The notes under the pieces: generated by a model
The model's database searches: none
Seen by the model: the letters and a program-made list of their open reading frames with translations, nothing else
What the model was told of the DNA's origin: nothing
Made by a program: the position numbers and the translations under genes
Part shown: in pieces, positions 1 to 6,336 of the stretch
Layout: each line of letters starts with the position of its first letter
Position numbering within the stretch: the stretch's first letter is position 1
Source of the DNA: an uncultured Aquimonas sp.
GTDB taxonomy: Bacteria; Pseudomonadota; Gammaproteobacteria; Xanthomonadales; Xanthomonadaceae
DNA: 20,576 bases
Assembly (NCBI GenBank): GCA_946481615.1
Contig: CAMLOR010000039.1
Coordinates: 1-20,576, forward strand
Direction of reading: 5' to 3'

Positions 1-903
1 CCGCACCAGGGCCTGCGCCAGATGTTCCACATGATGAACGAGGCGCGCATCGGCGTGGGCATCGGCGCGGCGGCGATCGGCTGCGCCGGATACGACGCCG
101 CGCTGCGCTACGCGCGCGAACGCACGCAGGGCCGGCTGCCGGGCCAGCGCGATGCTGCCTCGCCGATGGTGCCGCTGATCGCACACGCCGACGTGCGCCG
201 CATGCTGCTCAAGGCGAAGGCGCAGGCCGAGGGCGCGCTCGCGCTGTGCCTGTACGCAGCGCGTCTGGTCGACGAAGCCGCGGCCGGCGACGCCGAAGCA
301 CAGCGCCTGCTCGATCTTCTCACGCCGATCGTGAAAGCCTGGCCGGCCGACTACGCGCTGCAGGCCAACGACCTGGCGATCCAGGTGCTGGGCGGCGCCG
401 GCTACACGCGCGATTTCCCGCTCGAGCGCATGTATCGCGACAACCGGCTCAACCCCATCCACGAAGGCACCAACGGCATCCAGGCCATCGACCTGCTCGG
501 CCGCAAGGTGCTGGGCGACGGCGGCCGCGCGCTGGGGCTGCTCGCGGCCCGCATCGAAGCCACGCTGCGCCGCGCGCAGGCGCATCCGGAGTGGGCGGTG
601 CCGGCGCGCGAGCTGGCGGCGTTGCTGCCGGACGTGCAGGCCGCGGTGCAGACGGTGTCGACGCTCGCCGGCGGCGATATCGATCTTGCGCTGGCCAATG
701 CGTCGCCCTTCCTCGATGCGCTCGGCCACGTCGTCGTGGCGTGGCTGTGGCTCGATATCGCACTGGTTCCCGCAGCGAACGAAGGGCTGCGCCGCGCGGC
801 GCGCTACTTCATCGAATGGGAGCTGCCGGCGAAGCGCCACGCGTTGAAGCTGGTGGCGCGCGCCGATCGCGTGGTGTTCGATACGCCGGGTGACGTGTTC
901 TAG
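1..903 (+). CDS. Acyl-CoA dehydrogenase, C-terminal part (5' end outside window)
   Basis: The reading frame is open from base 1, so only the last 300 residues are seen; the first internal ATG at 22 is not the start. Acyl-CoA dehydrogenases are FAD enzymes that form the alpha,beta double bond in acyl-CoA thioesters and pass electrons to ETF. Visible are the C-terminal helical domain with the conserved QVLGGAGYTRDFPLERMYRD stretch (about 370-440) and HEGTNGIQ (460-483). The Glu of HEGTNGIQ (codon 463-465) aligns with the catalytic base of the AcdA/DmdC branch. It is followed by an extra C-terminal domain of about 130 residues ending WELPAKRHALKL...TPGDVF, resembling the 'acyl-CoA dehydrogenase C-terminal-like' extension of large (about 590-600 aa) members such as DmdC. 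The substrate cannot be told from this part. It converges on the M56 protease gene, with only 75 bp between stops. Confidence 0.93.
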   Translation, partial: PHQGLRQMFHMMNEARIGVGIGAAAIGCAGYDAALRYARERTQGRLPGQRDAASPMVPLIAHADVRRMLLKAKAQAEGALALCLYAARLVDEAAAGDAEAQRLLDLLTPIVKAWPADYALQANDLAIQVLGGAGYTRDFPLERMYRDNRLNPIHEGTNGIQAIDLLGRKVLGDGGRALGLLAARIEATLRRAQAHPEWAVPARELAALLPDVQAAVQTVSTLAGGDIDLALANASPFLDALGHVVVAWLWLDIALVPAANEGLRRAARYFIEWELPAKRHALKLVARADRVVFDTPGDVF

Positions 904-920
904 CTACACGACCTGCGCCC

Positions 921-945
921 GTTGTCCCCGCGCAGGCGGGAACCC
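921..945. repeat. REP-like palindromic repeat, copy 1
   Basis: An imperfect hairpin (TGTCCCCGC / GCGGGAAC arms around a short loop, followed by CCC) sits in the 75-bp gap between the convergent acyl-CoA dehydrogenase and M56 genes. It belongs to the same family as the copies at 5217-5267, 6121-6147, 6195-6221, 6252-6276 and 16986-17045. A role as a bidirectional terminator is possible, but there is no T-run. Confidence 0.7.
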
Positions 946-978
946 GGGCGCCAAGAACACCGCTCGTGCGAACCCCGC

Positions 979-3270
979 TCAGAGCGCGACGAAGCGATCG
1001 AGCGCCTTCTCCGCCTGCCCACGCTCGTAGTCGCTCAACCGCCGCGCCGATTGGCGGTAGCGGTCGATCACCTGGCTTTCGCCCGGCATCGCCCCGGCCA
1101 GCGCCACCAGCGTTTCCTTGGCCTCGTAATCCGAGCCGATGCCGTCGATGGCTTCGAGGATGTCGAGCGCCAGCGCGGCATCCACCGGGCCCGTACGCAC
1201 CAGCGTGAGCAGTGCTTCCTTGCGCTCGTAATCGCTGCCGATGCCGGCGGCGGCGTCGAGGTATTCGCGGCGCAGCTGCGCGTCGTCCAGCGCGGGACCG
1301 GCGGCGGCATCGAGCAGCTGGCGGCGCTCGTAGTCCGAATCGATCGCCTTGGCCGCGCGCAGCGCGATGCGAACCGCATCCGGATTGCCTTCGTAGCGTT
1401 CCAGCACGGCATCGAGCACGCGGCGATGTTCGTAGTCGCTGTCGATGCCTTCCACCACCTTCGACCAGCGTTCGAACATCGGGCCGTCGATCTCGAAGGC
1501 ATCGAGCGCCTGGATCAGCAACTCGGCGCGTTCGTAGTCGGAACCGATCTCGTCGGCCACGTCAAGCACGAGCGCCTGCATCTGCGGCTCGACGTTGCTG
1601 GACGACAACGCCATGCCGAGCGCGCGCCGCAGTTCGTAATCCGACTCGATGCCGCGCGTGAGTTCCAGCGCGCGTTGCTGCTGCGCCGGATCCAGGCGCG
1701 CGTTGCCGTACAACTGGCCGAGATAGGTGCTGCGCGCGTAGTCGCTCTTGATCAGGTCGATCTCGGCGAGCAAGCCGTCCACGCCGCGCGTTTTCAGGAT
1801 GCGCGCGGCACGCGCCTCGGCATTGGCGCCGCTGCGGCGGAACATGTCCGGCAGCGCCTGCGCCAGCCACTCGCGGCCGGCGGCATCGAAGGGCTGGGGC
1901 TTGCCTTCCACTTCGTAGGCGCGCTGCACGCCGCCGGCGGCCGGCGTGAATTCGATCGAGCGCGTCACGCCGTCGCGTGTTTCCTCCAGCTCGAACTCGG
2001 CGTCCGCGGCCATCGCCAGGACATCGCTCTCGTCGTCGGCGAAAGTGATCTTGCCTTCCATGTCGACATCGAGTTCGTAACCGTTGTCCCGCACCCTGAC
2101 CGTCATCGATTCGCCATCGAGGCCGCTATGGATGTTGACCGACGTGCCGGACGAGAGCGTGTCCGCCACCGCCGTCACGACGAGCGAAGGCAGCGCCAGG
2201 GCGGCGAGCAGGCCGAGCGCGAGCGCGCTGCGGGTGAAGGTGCGGGAAGGCGGCGTGTAGCTCATGGGATCCTCTTCGAGAAGGCGTTGCACGCGGTGCA
2301 CGACCGCGCCGGGACGCTCGGCCATCGCCAGCGCGAAGCGCGGCGCCGCCGGGCGGGTGGGAGTGCGTTGTTCGAGACAGCGTGCGAGACATTCGGCGAG
2401 CGGACGGCCATCGCCCAGCAGGTGCGCGGCGGCGGCATCGGCCTCGCGCTCGGCCAGCGCGTCGAGCCGGCGCAACGCCAGCCAGGCCAGCGGATGCAGG
2501 AACAGCGGCGCGAGCGCCAGGTGATGCAGCACGCGCCAGAACGGATCGCGGCGGGCCAGATGCGCAAGTTCGTGCGCCAGCAGCGCGCGCAACTCGCCCG
2601 GCGGCAGCGAGGACACCCAGCGCGGCAACAGCACCACGCCGCCCGGCAGCACGACGGGGCTGGCGAGCGCGTCGGCGAAGCGCAGGTCGGGTGTGTCGAG
2701 CCCGTAATGCGCGGCCACTTCGCGCGCGATCTCGTTCTCGCAGCGATCCGGCGACACGATCTGCGCACGGCGCGTGCGATGCATCAGCCGGTAGACGCCC
2801 AGCCCGCGCCAGGCGGTGAGCAGCAGCAAGGCCAGCGCGCCCGCGGCCCAGGCCTGCGCGGCCCAGGCGATGGCCGGCGCCGGGAGACGCAGTTCGTTGG
2901 AGGCGGATCGCTCCTCGCGTGCTTCGATGCTGCGCGAAGCCGCGACGGGGGGCATGAGCACGTGGCGATCGGTATCCGCACGGGCGGCATGCATCGGTGC
3001 TGCAGAAGAGATTCCGAGAGATTCGGCAGAGGACGACGGTCCGCCACGCCAAGCGGCGGCCAGCGCGCCGCCGATGCGCTCGCGCGGCAAGCAGACCAGC
3101 GCCGCCGTGCACAATGCGCCCAGCAAAGCCACGCGCCACACGCGTTCCACATGACCAGGACGCCGCAGCCATCCGGCGCGTTCAAGCATCCACGCCGCGC
3201 CCAGCAACACGCTGGCGTGCAGCATCAGCGTCAACACGAAGCCCAGCACGGGCGAGGCGATGTCGATCAC
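979..3270 (-). CDS. BlaR1-like M56 membrane metalloprotease with C-terminal 34-residue repeats
   Basis: A 763-aa membrane protease, probable anti-repressor partner of the BlaI-type regulator upstream. The GTG at 3270 overlaps the blaI stop as GTGA and has a good ribosome site (GGGGAG, 6-nt spacer); the frame stays open to 3744, but that part overlaps blaI. Predicted membrane helices lie at about residues 7-29, 44-61, 132-154 and 347-364. The zinc site HELAH (233-237) lies between helices 3 and 4, followed by an EREAD segment likely to hold the third ligand, as in BlaR1/MecR1. In the family, signal sensing activates cytoplasmic proteolysis that inactivates the repressor. Unlike BlaR1, the region after helix 4 has no penicillin-binding/transpeptidase domain. 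It has a beta-type stretch (about 365-470), then eight SDY motifs at 34-residue spacing (509-748). The ligand is unknown. The fold and protease class are confident; the regulatory partner is inferred from context. Confidence 0.9.
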   Translation of the reverse strand: MIDIASPVLGFVLTLMLHASVLLGAAWMLERAGWLRRPGHVERVWRVALLGALCTAALVCLPRERIGGALAAAWRGGPSSSAESLGISSAAPMHAARADTDRHVLMPPVAASRSIEAREERSASNELRLPAPAIAWAAQAWAAGALALLLLTAWRGLGVYRLMHRTRRAQIVSPDRCENEIAREVAAHYGLDTPDLRFADALASPVVLPGGVVLLPRWVSSLPPGELRALLAHELAHLARRDPFWRVLHHLALAPLFLHPLAWLALRRLDALAEREADAAAAHLLGDGRPLAECLARCLEQRTPTRPAAPRFALAMAERPGAVVHRVQRLLEEDPMSYTPPSRTFTRSALALGLLAALALPSLVVTAVADTLSSGTSVNIHSGLDGESMTVRVRDNGYELDVDMEGKITFADDESDVLAMAADAEFELEETRDGVTRSIEFTPAAGGVQRAYEVEGKPQPFDAAGREWLAQALPDMFRRSGANAEARAARILKTRGVDGLLAEIDLIKSDYARSTYLGQLYGNARLDPAQQQRALELTRGIESDYELRRALGMALSSSNVEPQMQALVLDVADEIGSDYERAELLIQALDAFEIDGPMFERWSKVVEGIDSDYEHRRVLDAVLERYEGNPDAVRIALRAAKAIDSDYERRQLLDAAAGPALDDAQLRREYLDAAAGIGSDYERKEALLTLVRTGPVDAALALDILEAIDGIGSDYEAKETLVALAGAMPGESQVIDRYRQSARRLSDYERGQAEKALDRFVAL
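1020..1752 (-). repeat. Coding tandem repeat: 34-residue SDYE units in the M56 protease
   Basis: Eight copies of an I-[GDE]-S-D-Y-E-x-[RK] motif occur in the C-terminal half of the protease. The codon after each SDY starts at plus-strand positions 1024, 1123, 1225, 1327, 1429, 1531, 1633 and 1735. Six intervals are exactly 102 bp (34 residues); the last, at the C-terminus, is 99 bp. Each unit looks like two amphipathic helices, with SDYE at the start of the first and a Leu/Ala-rich second helix ending in Gly-Ile. This suggests an alpha-solenoid of TPR- or HEAT-like type. The units have diverged in DNA sequence, so the array is old rather than a recent expansion. Confidence 0.92.
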
Positions 3271-3656
3271 GGCCGGCTCCCCTTCTTCAGCAAGGCCTGC
3301 ACGCGCGCGAGATCGCCCTGCGCGGTGTCGGTTTCCGAAACCAGATGCGCGAGCAGGGCATTGGGGTCGCCCGAGAACAGACGCTGGATCAGCGTGCTCA
3401 CCATGCTGCGGCGCACCTGGGGCTCGCTGACGCAGGCGCGATACACGAGCTGGCGCCCCTCGCGCCGCGCCTCGACGGCACCGCGCGCCGCCAGCCGCGT
3501 GAGCAACGTCGCCACCGTGGTGTGCGCCAGTCCTCGCGAGGGCGCCAGCGCCTCCGCGACCTCGCCCACGCTGGCCTCGCCGCGCTGCCAGAGCACGCGC
3601 ATCAGATCGAGCTGGAGCTCGCTCAGGCCGGGGCCTTCCTGGGTTTCGTCGCTCAT
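3267..3656 (-). CDS. blaI: BlaI/MecI/CopY-family transcriptional repressor
   Basis: A 129-aa winged-helix repressor of the BlaI/MecI family (usually 120-130 aa). The N-terminal half carries the conserved helix order LSELQLDLMRVLWQRGEASV, VGEVAEAL, then LAHTTVATLLTRLAARGAV, where TTV-T-L-RL is the recognition helix. A wing follows (REGRQLVYRA), then a C-terminal dimerisation region with the usual LIQRLFSGDPNALLAHL segment. Family members bind a TACA/TGTA dyad as dimers and are cleaved or inactivated after activation of the cognate M56 protease. The ATG at 3656 gives a full-length family match, though no clear ribosome site is seen. It is first in an operon with the M56 gene and has a near-perfect BlaI operator 25 bp upstream, so autorepression is very likely. 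No beta-lactamase lies in the window, so its wider regulon is unknown; the symbol denotes the family. Confidence 0.93.
   Translation of the reverse strand: MSDETQEGPGLSELQLDLMRVLWQRGEASVGEVAEALAPSRGLAHTTVATLLTRLAARGAVEARREGRQLVYRACVSEPQVRRSMVSTLIQRLFSGDPNALLAHLVSETDTAQGDLARVQALLKKGSRP
3277..3282 (-). promoter_or_regulatory. Ribosome binding site fixing the GTG start of the M56 gene
   Basis: GGGGAG on the minus strand, six bases before the GTG at 3270 and inside the last codons of blaI. This supports the GTG start and translation coupled to blaI. Confidence 0.7.
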
Positions 3657-3680
3657 GCCGGTGGTGCTCTACAGGTGTCG

Positions 3681-3696
3681 TACTACATTTGTAGTA
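3681..3696. promoter_or_regulatory. BlaI-type operator (dyad TACTACA-TT-TGTAGTA)
   Basis: A perfect 7-bp inverted repeat, TACTACA/TGTAGTA with a 2-bp spacer, stands 25 bp upstream of the blaI start. It matches the known MecI/BlaI box (TACTACA-N2-TGTAGTA). Its AT-richness stands out in this GC-rich region. It overlaps the proposed -10 element, as expected for repression by occlusion. Confidence 0.88.
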
Positions 3697-3716
3697 TGAA
3701 CGTCCGGCGGCGTCCA
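3688..3716 (-). promoter_or_regulatory. Candidate sigma70 promoter of the blaI-M56 operon
   Basis: On the minus strand TGGACG (3716-3711) and TACAAA (3693-3688) are separated by 17 bp, each matching the sigma70 consensus at four of six positions. The -10 lies inside the operator dyad. This is an inference from spacing and position; no transcription start is known. Confidence 0.45.
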
Positions 3717-3790
3717 CAGGCCGGAAGTCATGCTTCCCGAGCAACTCGCGTGCCGCGACCCAAGCGCTTGATTCGATGGGACGTACTGCT

Positions 3791-3816
3791 GTCCGCTGGC
3801 GGACGCGGACGTCCGC
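3791..3816 (-). terminator. Possible hairpin downstream of ada
   Basis: Immediately after the ada stop lies a perfect 12-bp palindrome GCGGACGTCCGC (3805-3816), followed by a further GTCCGC/GCGGAC pair (3791-3804). The three GTCCGC/GCGGAC units could form alternative stems. There is no T-run, so intrinsic termination is uncertain. Confidence 0.35.
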
Positions 3817-4881
3817 TCAGGCGCCTTCGCGTTCCAGCAGCGCGCGTTTTCGCTCGATGCCCCAGCGATAGCCCGAGAGCGTGCCATCGGTACGCACCAC
3901 GCGGTGGCAGGGGACGGCCACCGCGAGGGTATTGGCGGCGCAGGCCTGGGCCACGGCGCGCACGGATTTCGGTGCGCCGATGCGGTGCGCGATGTCGGCG
4001 TAGCTCGCCGTTTCGCCGGCGGGGATCTGTTGCAGCGCCTTCCACACGCGCTGCTGGAAGGCGGTGCCGCGGATGTCGAGCGGCAGGTCGAGGCCGAGCC
4101 CGGGCTCTTCGACGAAGGCGACGACGCGCGCCACGGTGGCGTCGAAGTCGGCGTCGGTGCCGAGCAGTTCGGCGCGCGGGAAACGATCCTGCAGTTCGCG
4201 CAATAAGGCGTCGGGATCGTCGCCGAGCGCGATCGCGCAGACGCCGCGTTCGCTGCGCGCCACCAGCAGTGCGCCCAGCGTGCATTGCGCGATGGCGAAG
4301 CGGATGCGTTGGCGGGCGCCGCCGGCGCGGTAGTGGCGCGGCGTCATGCCGAGCACGCGCTCGCTTTCTTCGTAGAAGCGGCCGTTGGAGTTGTAGCCGG
4401 CGTCGTACAGCGCCTCGGTGACGCTCGGCGCCGCCGGCAGCGCCTCGCGCACGCGGCGGGCGCGCTGCGCGGCGGCGTAGTCCTTCGGCGTGACGCCGGC
4501 GATGCGTTTGAACACGCGGTGGAAGTGGAACGGGCTCATGCCGGCTTCGCGCGCCAGGTCGTCGAGGGCCGGCGGCGTCTCGTCGCGTTCGATGCGGCGG
4601 CAGGCCGCGGCCACCAGCACAGCGTGCTCTTCCGCCAGCGAGCCGCCGTCGGGGCGGCAGCGTTTGCAGGGACGGAATCCGGCCGCGCGCGCGGCGGCAG
4701 CATCGGGGTGGAAGCGCACGTTCTGCGGCCGCGCCCGGCGCGAGGCGCAGGAGGGTTTGCAGAACACGCCGGTGGTGGCCACCGAGTAGACGAAGCTGCC
4801 GTCGGCGTCGGCGTCGCGCGCCACCACGCGGGCCCAGCGCGGGTCGCGTTCGGTGGCGGTGGGTTCGGGGCGGGCGTTCAT
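3817..4881 (-). CDS. ada: Ada: methyl-responsive activator / O6-methylguanine-DNA methyltransferase
   Basis: A 354-aa adaptive-response protein, the same length as E. coli Ada. The N-terminal zinc domain has Cys41 and Cys45 (FCKPSC) and Cys72 and Cys75 (PCKRC). In E. coli the first of these accepts methyl groups from phosphotriesters and turns the protein into an activator. An AraC-type DNA-binding region follows at about 95-180 (ALDDLAREAGMSPFHFHRVFK...YNSNGRFYEES). The C-terminal methyltransferase domain (about 190-354) carries the PCHRV active site at Cys325, with GTAFQQRVW and SYADIA before it. The ATG at 4881 is preferred because GGAG lies 6 nt upstream; an in-frame ATG at 4893 would add four residues. 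It is a single-gene unit with an Ada box upstream, so self-activation is expected. All catalytic cysteines are present. Confidence 0.96.
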   Translation of the reverse strand: MNARPEPTATERDPRWARVVARDADADGSFVYSVATTGVFCKPSCASRRARPQNVRFHPDAAAARAAGFRPCKRCRPDGGSLAEEHAVLVAAACRRIERDETPPALDDLAREAGMSPFHFHRVFKRIAGVTPKDYAAAQRARRVREALPAAPSVTEALYDAGYNSNGRFYEESERVLGMTPRHYRAGGARQRIRFAIAQCTLGALLVARSERGVCAIALGDDPDALLRELQDRFPRAELLGTDADFDATVARVVAFVEEPGLGLDLPLDIRGTAFQQRVWKALQQIPAGETASYADIAHRIGAPKSVRAVAQACAANTLAVAVPCHRVVRTDGTLSGYRWGIERKRALLEREGA

Positions 4882-4947
4882 GGGCGGCTCCATGCTAGCG
4901 GGATGGCGGCAGGATGGCGCCGCGACAAGGGCGGCGCACTCCGCTGC

Positions 4948-4960
4948 TTGCGATTGAATT
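4948..4960 (-). promoter_or_regulatory. Ada box upstream of ada
   Basis: The minus strand reads AATTCAATCGCAA, an exact fit to the AAT-N6-GCAA binding site known for methylated Ada of E. coli (whose own ada site is AATTAAAGCGCAA). It lies 67 bp before the ada ATG and oriented towards it, consistent with self-activation. It is a short, AT-rich site in GC-rich DNA, so a chance match is less likely but not excluded. Confidence 0.65.
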
Positions 4961-5004
4961 CGGCGTGTTCGCGGCGAGGAGAGCAGGTGATCGCGGTGAG
5001 GCAC

Positions 5005-5206
5005 GTGCTCTTGGCGGGGGTAGGGTGGCCGGCGAGGGCTGCGGCGCCGGCTTCGCCGGAAGCTGGAGTCGGGCAGGGTTTTTCGACAGGCCATCCATGG
5101 CCTGACGAAAAACTCGCGCGCATCCCTGCGCGCGACCCTTCGGGCGAGAACCTGCCCGACTCCAGCCGCCTTCGCATCGCCGGCCACCCTACCCCGCCAA
5201 GAGCAC
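5005..5206. repeat. 202-bp composite inverted repeat, MITE-like or large REP
   Basis: The outer arms GTGCTCTTGGCGGGG (from 5005) and CCCCGCCAAGAGCAC (to 5206) are perfect inverted repeats. They continue as TAGGGTGGCCGGCGA / TCGCCGGCCACCCTA. A second pair is GCTGGAGTCGGGCAGG (5062-5077) / CCTGCCCGACTCCAGC (5151-5166). A third near the centre is TTTTTCGACAGGCC / GGCCTGACGAAAAA (one mismatch), closing on ATCCAT. The right arm holds an extra hairpin module of about 38 bp (5113-5150) absent from the left. No open frame or transposase is present, so it would be non-autonomous if mobile. Confidence 0.75.
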
Positions 5207-5216
5207 TCCGACCGCT

Positions 5217-5267
5217 GTCGTTCCCGCGCAGGCGGGAACCCAGTGATTCCGCCTGCGTGGGAATGAC
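5217..5267. repeat. Inverted pair of REP-like repeats, copies 2 and 3
   Basis: A forward copy (GTTCCCGC-GCAG-GCGGGAAC, 5220-5239) is followed after a few bases by a reverse copy (ATTCCGCCTGCGTGGGAAT). Together they form a larger palindrome bounded by GTCGTTCCC and GGGAATGAC. This tail-to-tail arrangement resembles the paired REPs (BIMEs) of other gammaproteobacteria. Confidence 0.8.
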
Positions 5268-5292
5268 GGCTCGCGGGCGCGCGGTCCGCAGC

Positions 5293-5298
5293 TAGAAT
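5293..5298 (+). promoter_or_regulatory. Possible -10 element of fpr (TAGAAT)
   Basis: TAGAAT matches the sigma70 -10 at five of six positions and lies about 30 bp before the preferred fpr ATG. No good -35 at 16-18 bp spacing was found. If it is a real -10, the alternative upstream ATG at 5297 would lie within the promoter and could not be used. Confidence 0.35.
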
Positions 5299-5326
5299 GA
5301 GCACCGATCCCCCCGTCCTTGCCCCC

Positions 5327-6100
5327 ATGTCCCACTCCCTCGAGCGCGTGCTCGCGGTGCGGCACTGGACCGACTCGTACTTCAGCTTCACCACCACGCG
5401 CGACGACGGCCTGCGTTTCGAGAACGGCCAGTTCGTGATGATCGGGCTGATGGTCGACGGTCGGCCGTTGATGCGCGCCTATTCCATCGCCAGCGCCAAT
5501 TGGGAAGAACAGCTCGAGTTCTTCAGCATCAAGGTGCCCGACGGGCCGCTGACTTCGCGCCTGCAGCACATCCGCGAAGGCGACGAGGTGCTAGTGAGCC
5601 GCAAGCCGACCGGCACGCTGCTGATCCACGACCTGCACTCCGGCCGCAATCTCTATCTGCTCGCCACCGGCACGGGCCTCGCGCCCTTCCTGTCGACGAT
5701 CAAGGATCCCGAAACCTACGAGCGCTTCGAGCGCGTGATCCTCACGCACGGTGTACGCGGCGTCGGCGATCTTGCGTATCGCGACTACATCCTCAACGAA
5801 CTGCCGCACCACGAGTATCTGGGTGAGGCGATCCGCGAGAAGTTGCTGTATTACCCGGCGGTGAGCCGCGAGGAGTTCGGCACGCGCGGTCGGCTCACGG
5901 AGTTGATGGACAGTGGGCGGATGATGCGCGATCTCGGACTGGCGCCGCTCGATGCGCAGCACGATCGCGCCATGATCTGCGGCGGGCCGCAGATGCTGGC
6001 CGATTTCCGCCGCATCCTCGATGCCCGCGGCTTCGTCGCCGCGCCGCGCATCGGTACGCCGGGGCAGTATGTGTTCGAGCGAGCGTTCGTCGAAAAGTAG
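5327..6100 (+). CDS. fpr: Ferredoxin/flavodoxin-NADP+ reductase
   Basis: A 257-aa cytoplasmic FAD enzyme that exchanges electrons between NADPH and ferredoxin or flavodoxin. It closely resembles the bacterial subclass typified by Azotobacter vinelandii NADPH:ferredoxin reductase (258 aa). It shares FENGQFVMIGL, the FAD-binding RAYSIAS, EFFSIKVPDGPLTSRLQ, GTGLAPF at the NADP site, DRAMICGGPQML and the C-terminal RAFVEK. An upstream in-frame ATG at 5297 would add ten residues; 5327 is chosen because MSHSLERVL aligns with the start of the Azotobacter protein. No strong ribosome site is visible for either. In the family it supplies reducing power for Fe-S assembly, oxidative-stress defence and radical SAM enzymes. 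It stands alone between repeat-rich gaps and converges on recD. Confidence 0.95.
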   Translation: MSHSLERVLAVRHWTDSYFSFTTTRDDGLRFENGQFVMIGLMVDGRPLMRAYSIASANWEEQLEFFSIKVPDGPLTSRLQHIREGDEVLVSRKPTGTLLIHDLHSGRNLYLLATGTGLAPFLSTIKDPETYERFERVILTHGVRGVGDLAYRDYILNELPHHEYLGEAIREKLLYYPAVSREEFGTRGRLTELMDSGRMMRDLGLAPLDAQHDRAMICGGPQMLADFRRILDARGFVAAPRIGTPGQYVFERAFVEK

Positions 6101-6120
6101 CGGCAGCATCCGCTCGTACC

Positions 6121-6147
6121 GTCATTCCCGCGAAGGCGGGAATCCAG
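6121..6147 (+). repeat. REP-like repeat, copy 4
   Basis: The best-preserved copy in the window: ATTCCCGC-GAAG-GCGGGAAT hairpin with GTC before and CCAG after. It starts 21 bp after the fpr stop. Confidence 0.88.
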
Positions 6148-6194
6148 GTGCGAGACCCTTTCAGCCTTGCGCGCGCATTTTCGGCGCGTCTTTC

Positions 6195-6221
6195 GTCTTT
6201 CCCGCGAAAGCGGGAATCCAG
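6195..6221 (+). repeat. REP-like repeat, copy 5
   Basis: Same orientation as copy 4: TTTCCCGC-GAAA-GCGGGAA followed by TCCAG, with small changes in the loop and left arm. Confidence 0.85.
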
Positions 6222-6251
6222 CGACTTTGAACACGCGAGGGGCAACGTCAC

Positions 6252-6276
6252 GGGGTCCCCGCCTTCGCGGGGACGA
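6252..6276 (-). repeat. REP-like repeat, copy 6 (reverse)
   Basis: The reverse-complement form (GTCCCCGC-CTTC-GCGGGGAC followed by GAC) lies opposite to copies 4 and 5, so the fpr-recD gap contains an inverted set. It is a possible 3'-end hairpin for both transcripts. Confidence 0.82.
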
Positions 6277-6336
6277 CGGCAGGATGGTCGCGAGCGCGGA
6301 CGTCGTCGGCGCTGTTCGTGATGCGCCGCAAGTGTC

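Larger units (their letters stand above)
4882..5326. other. Gene-free 445-bp stretch between divergent ada and fpr
   Basis: No convincing coding region is seen. The part next to ada (4882-5000) holds the ada leader and the Ada box. The middle (5005-5206) is a modular inverted repeat, followed by an inverted REP pair (5217-5267). The last part (5268-5326) should carry the fpr promoter. The short open frames crossing this stretch are by-products of the GC-rich repeats. Confidence 0.75.

Noticed and set aside
849..856. GCTGGTGG, the E. coli Chi octamer, near recBCD
   Set aside because: One 8-mer in 20 kb of GC-rich sequence is expected by chance, and the Chi of this organism is not known.
922..3699. 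Open frame of 925 codons on the plus strand
   Set aside because: It lies opposite the M56 and blaI genes, which have clear motifs. The product is Arg/His/Gln-rich without a recognisable domain, typical of the antisense frame in GC-rich DNA.
3271..3744. Upstream extension of the M56 frame
   Set aside because: The frame is open but overlaps the whole blaI gene in another frame and reads as low-complexity Arg/Ala sequence. The GTG at 3270 with a good ribosome site and GTGA overlap is the natural start.
5297..5326. Ten extra N-terminal codons of fpr from the ATG at 5297
   Set aside because: The ATG overlaps a TAGAAT -10-like element, and the extra residues have no counterpart in the Azotobacter-type reductase.
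6121..6276. Spaced repeats resembling a short CRISPR array
   Set aside because: The three units are individually palindromic, differ in sequence, stand in both orientations and have unequal spacing. They recur elsewhere singly, as REP-like elements do.
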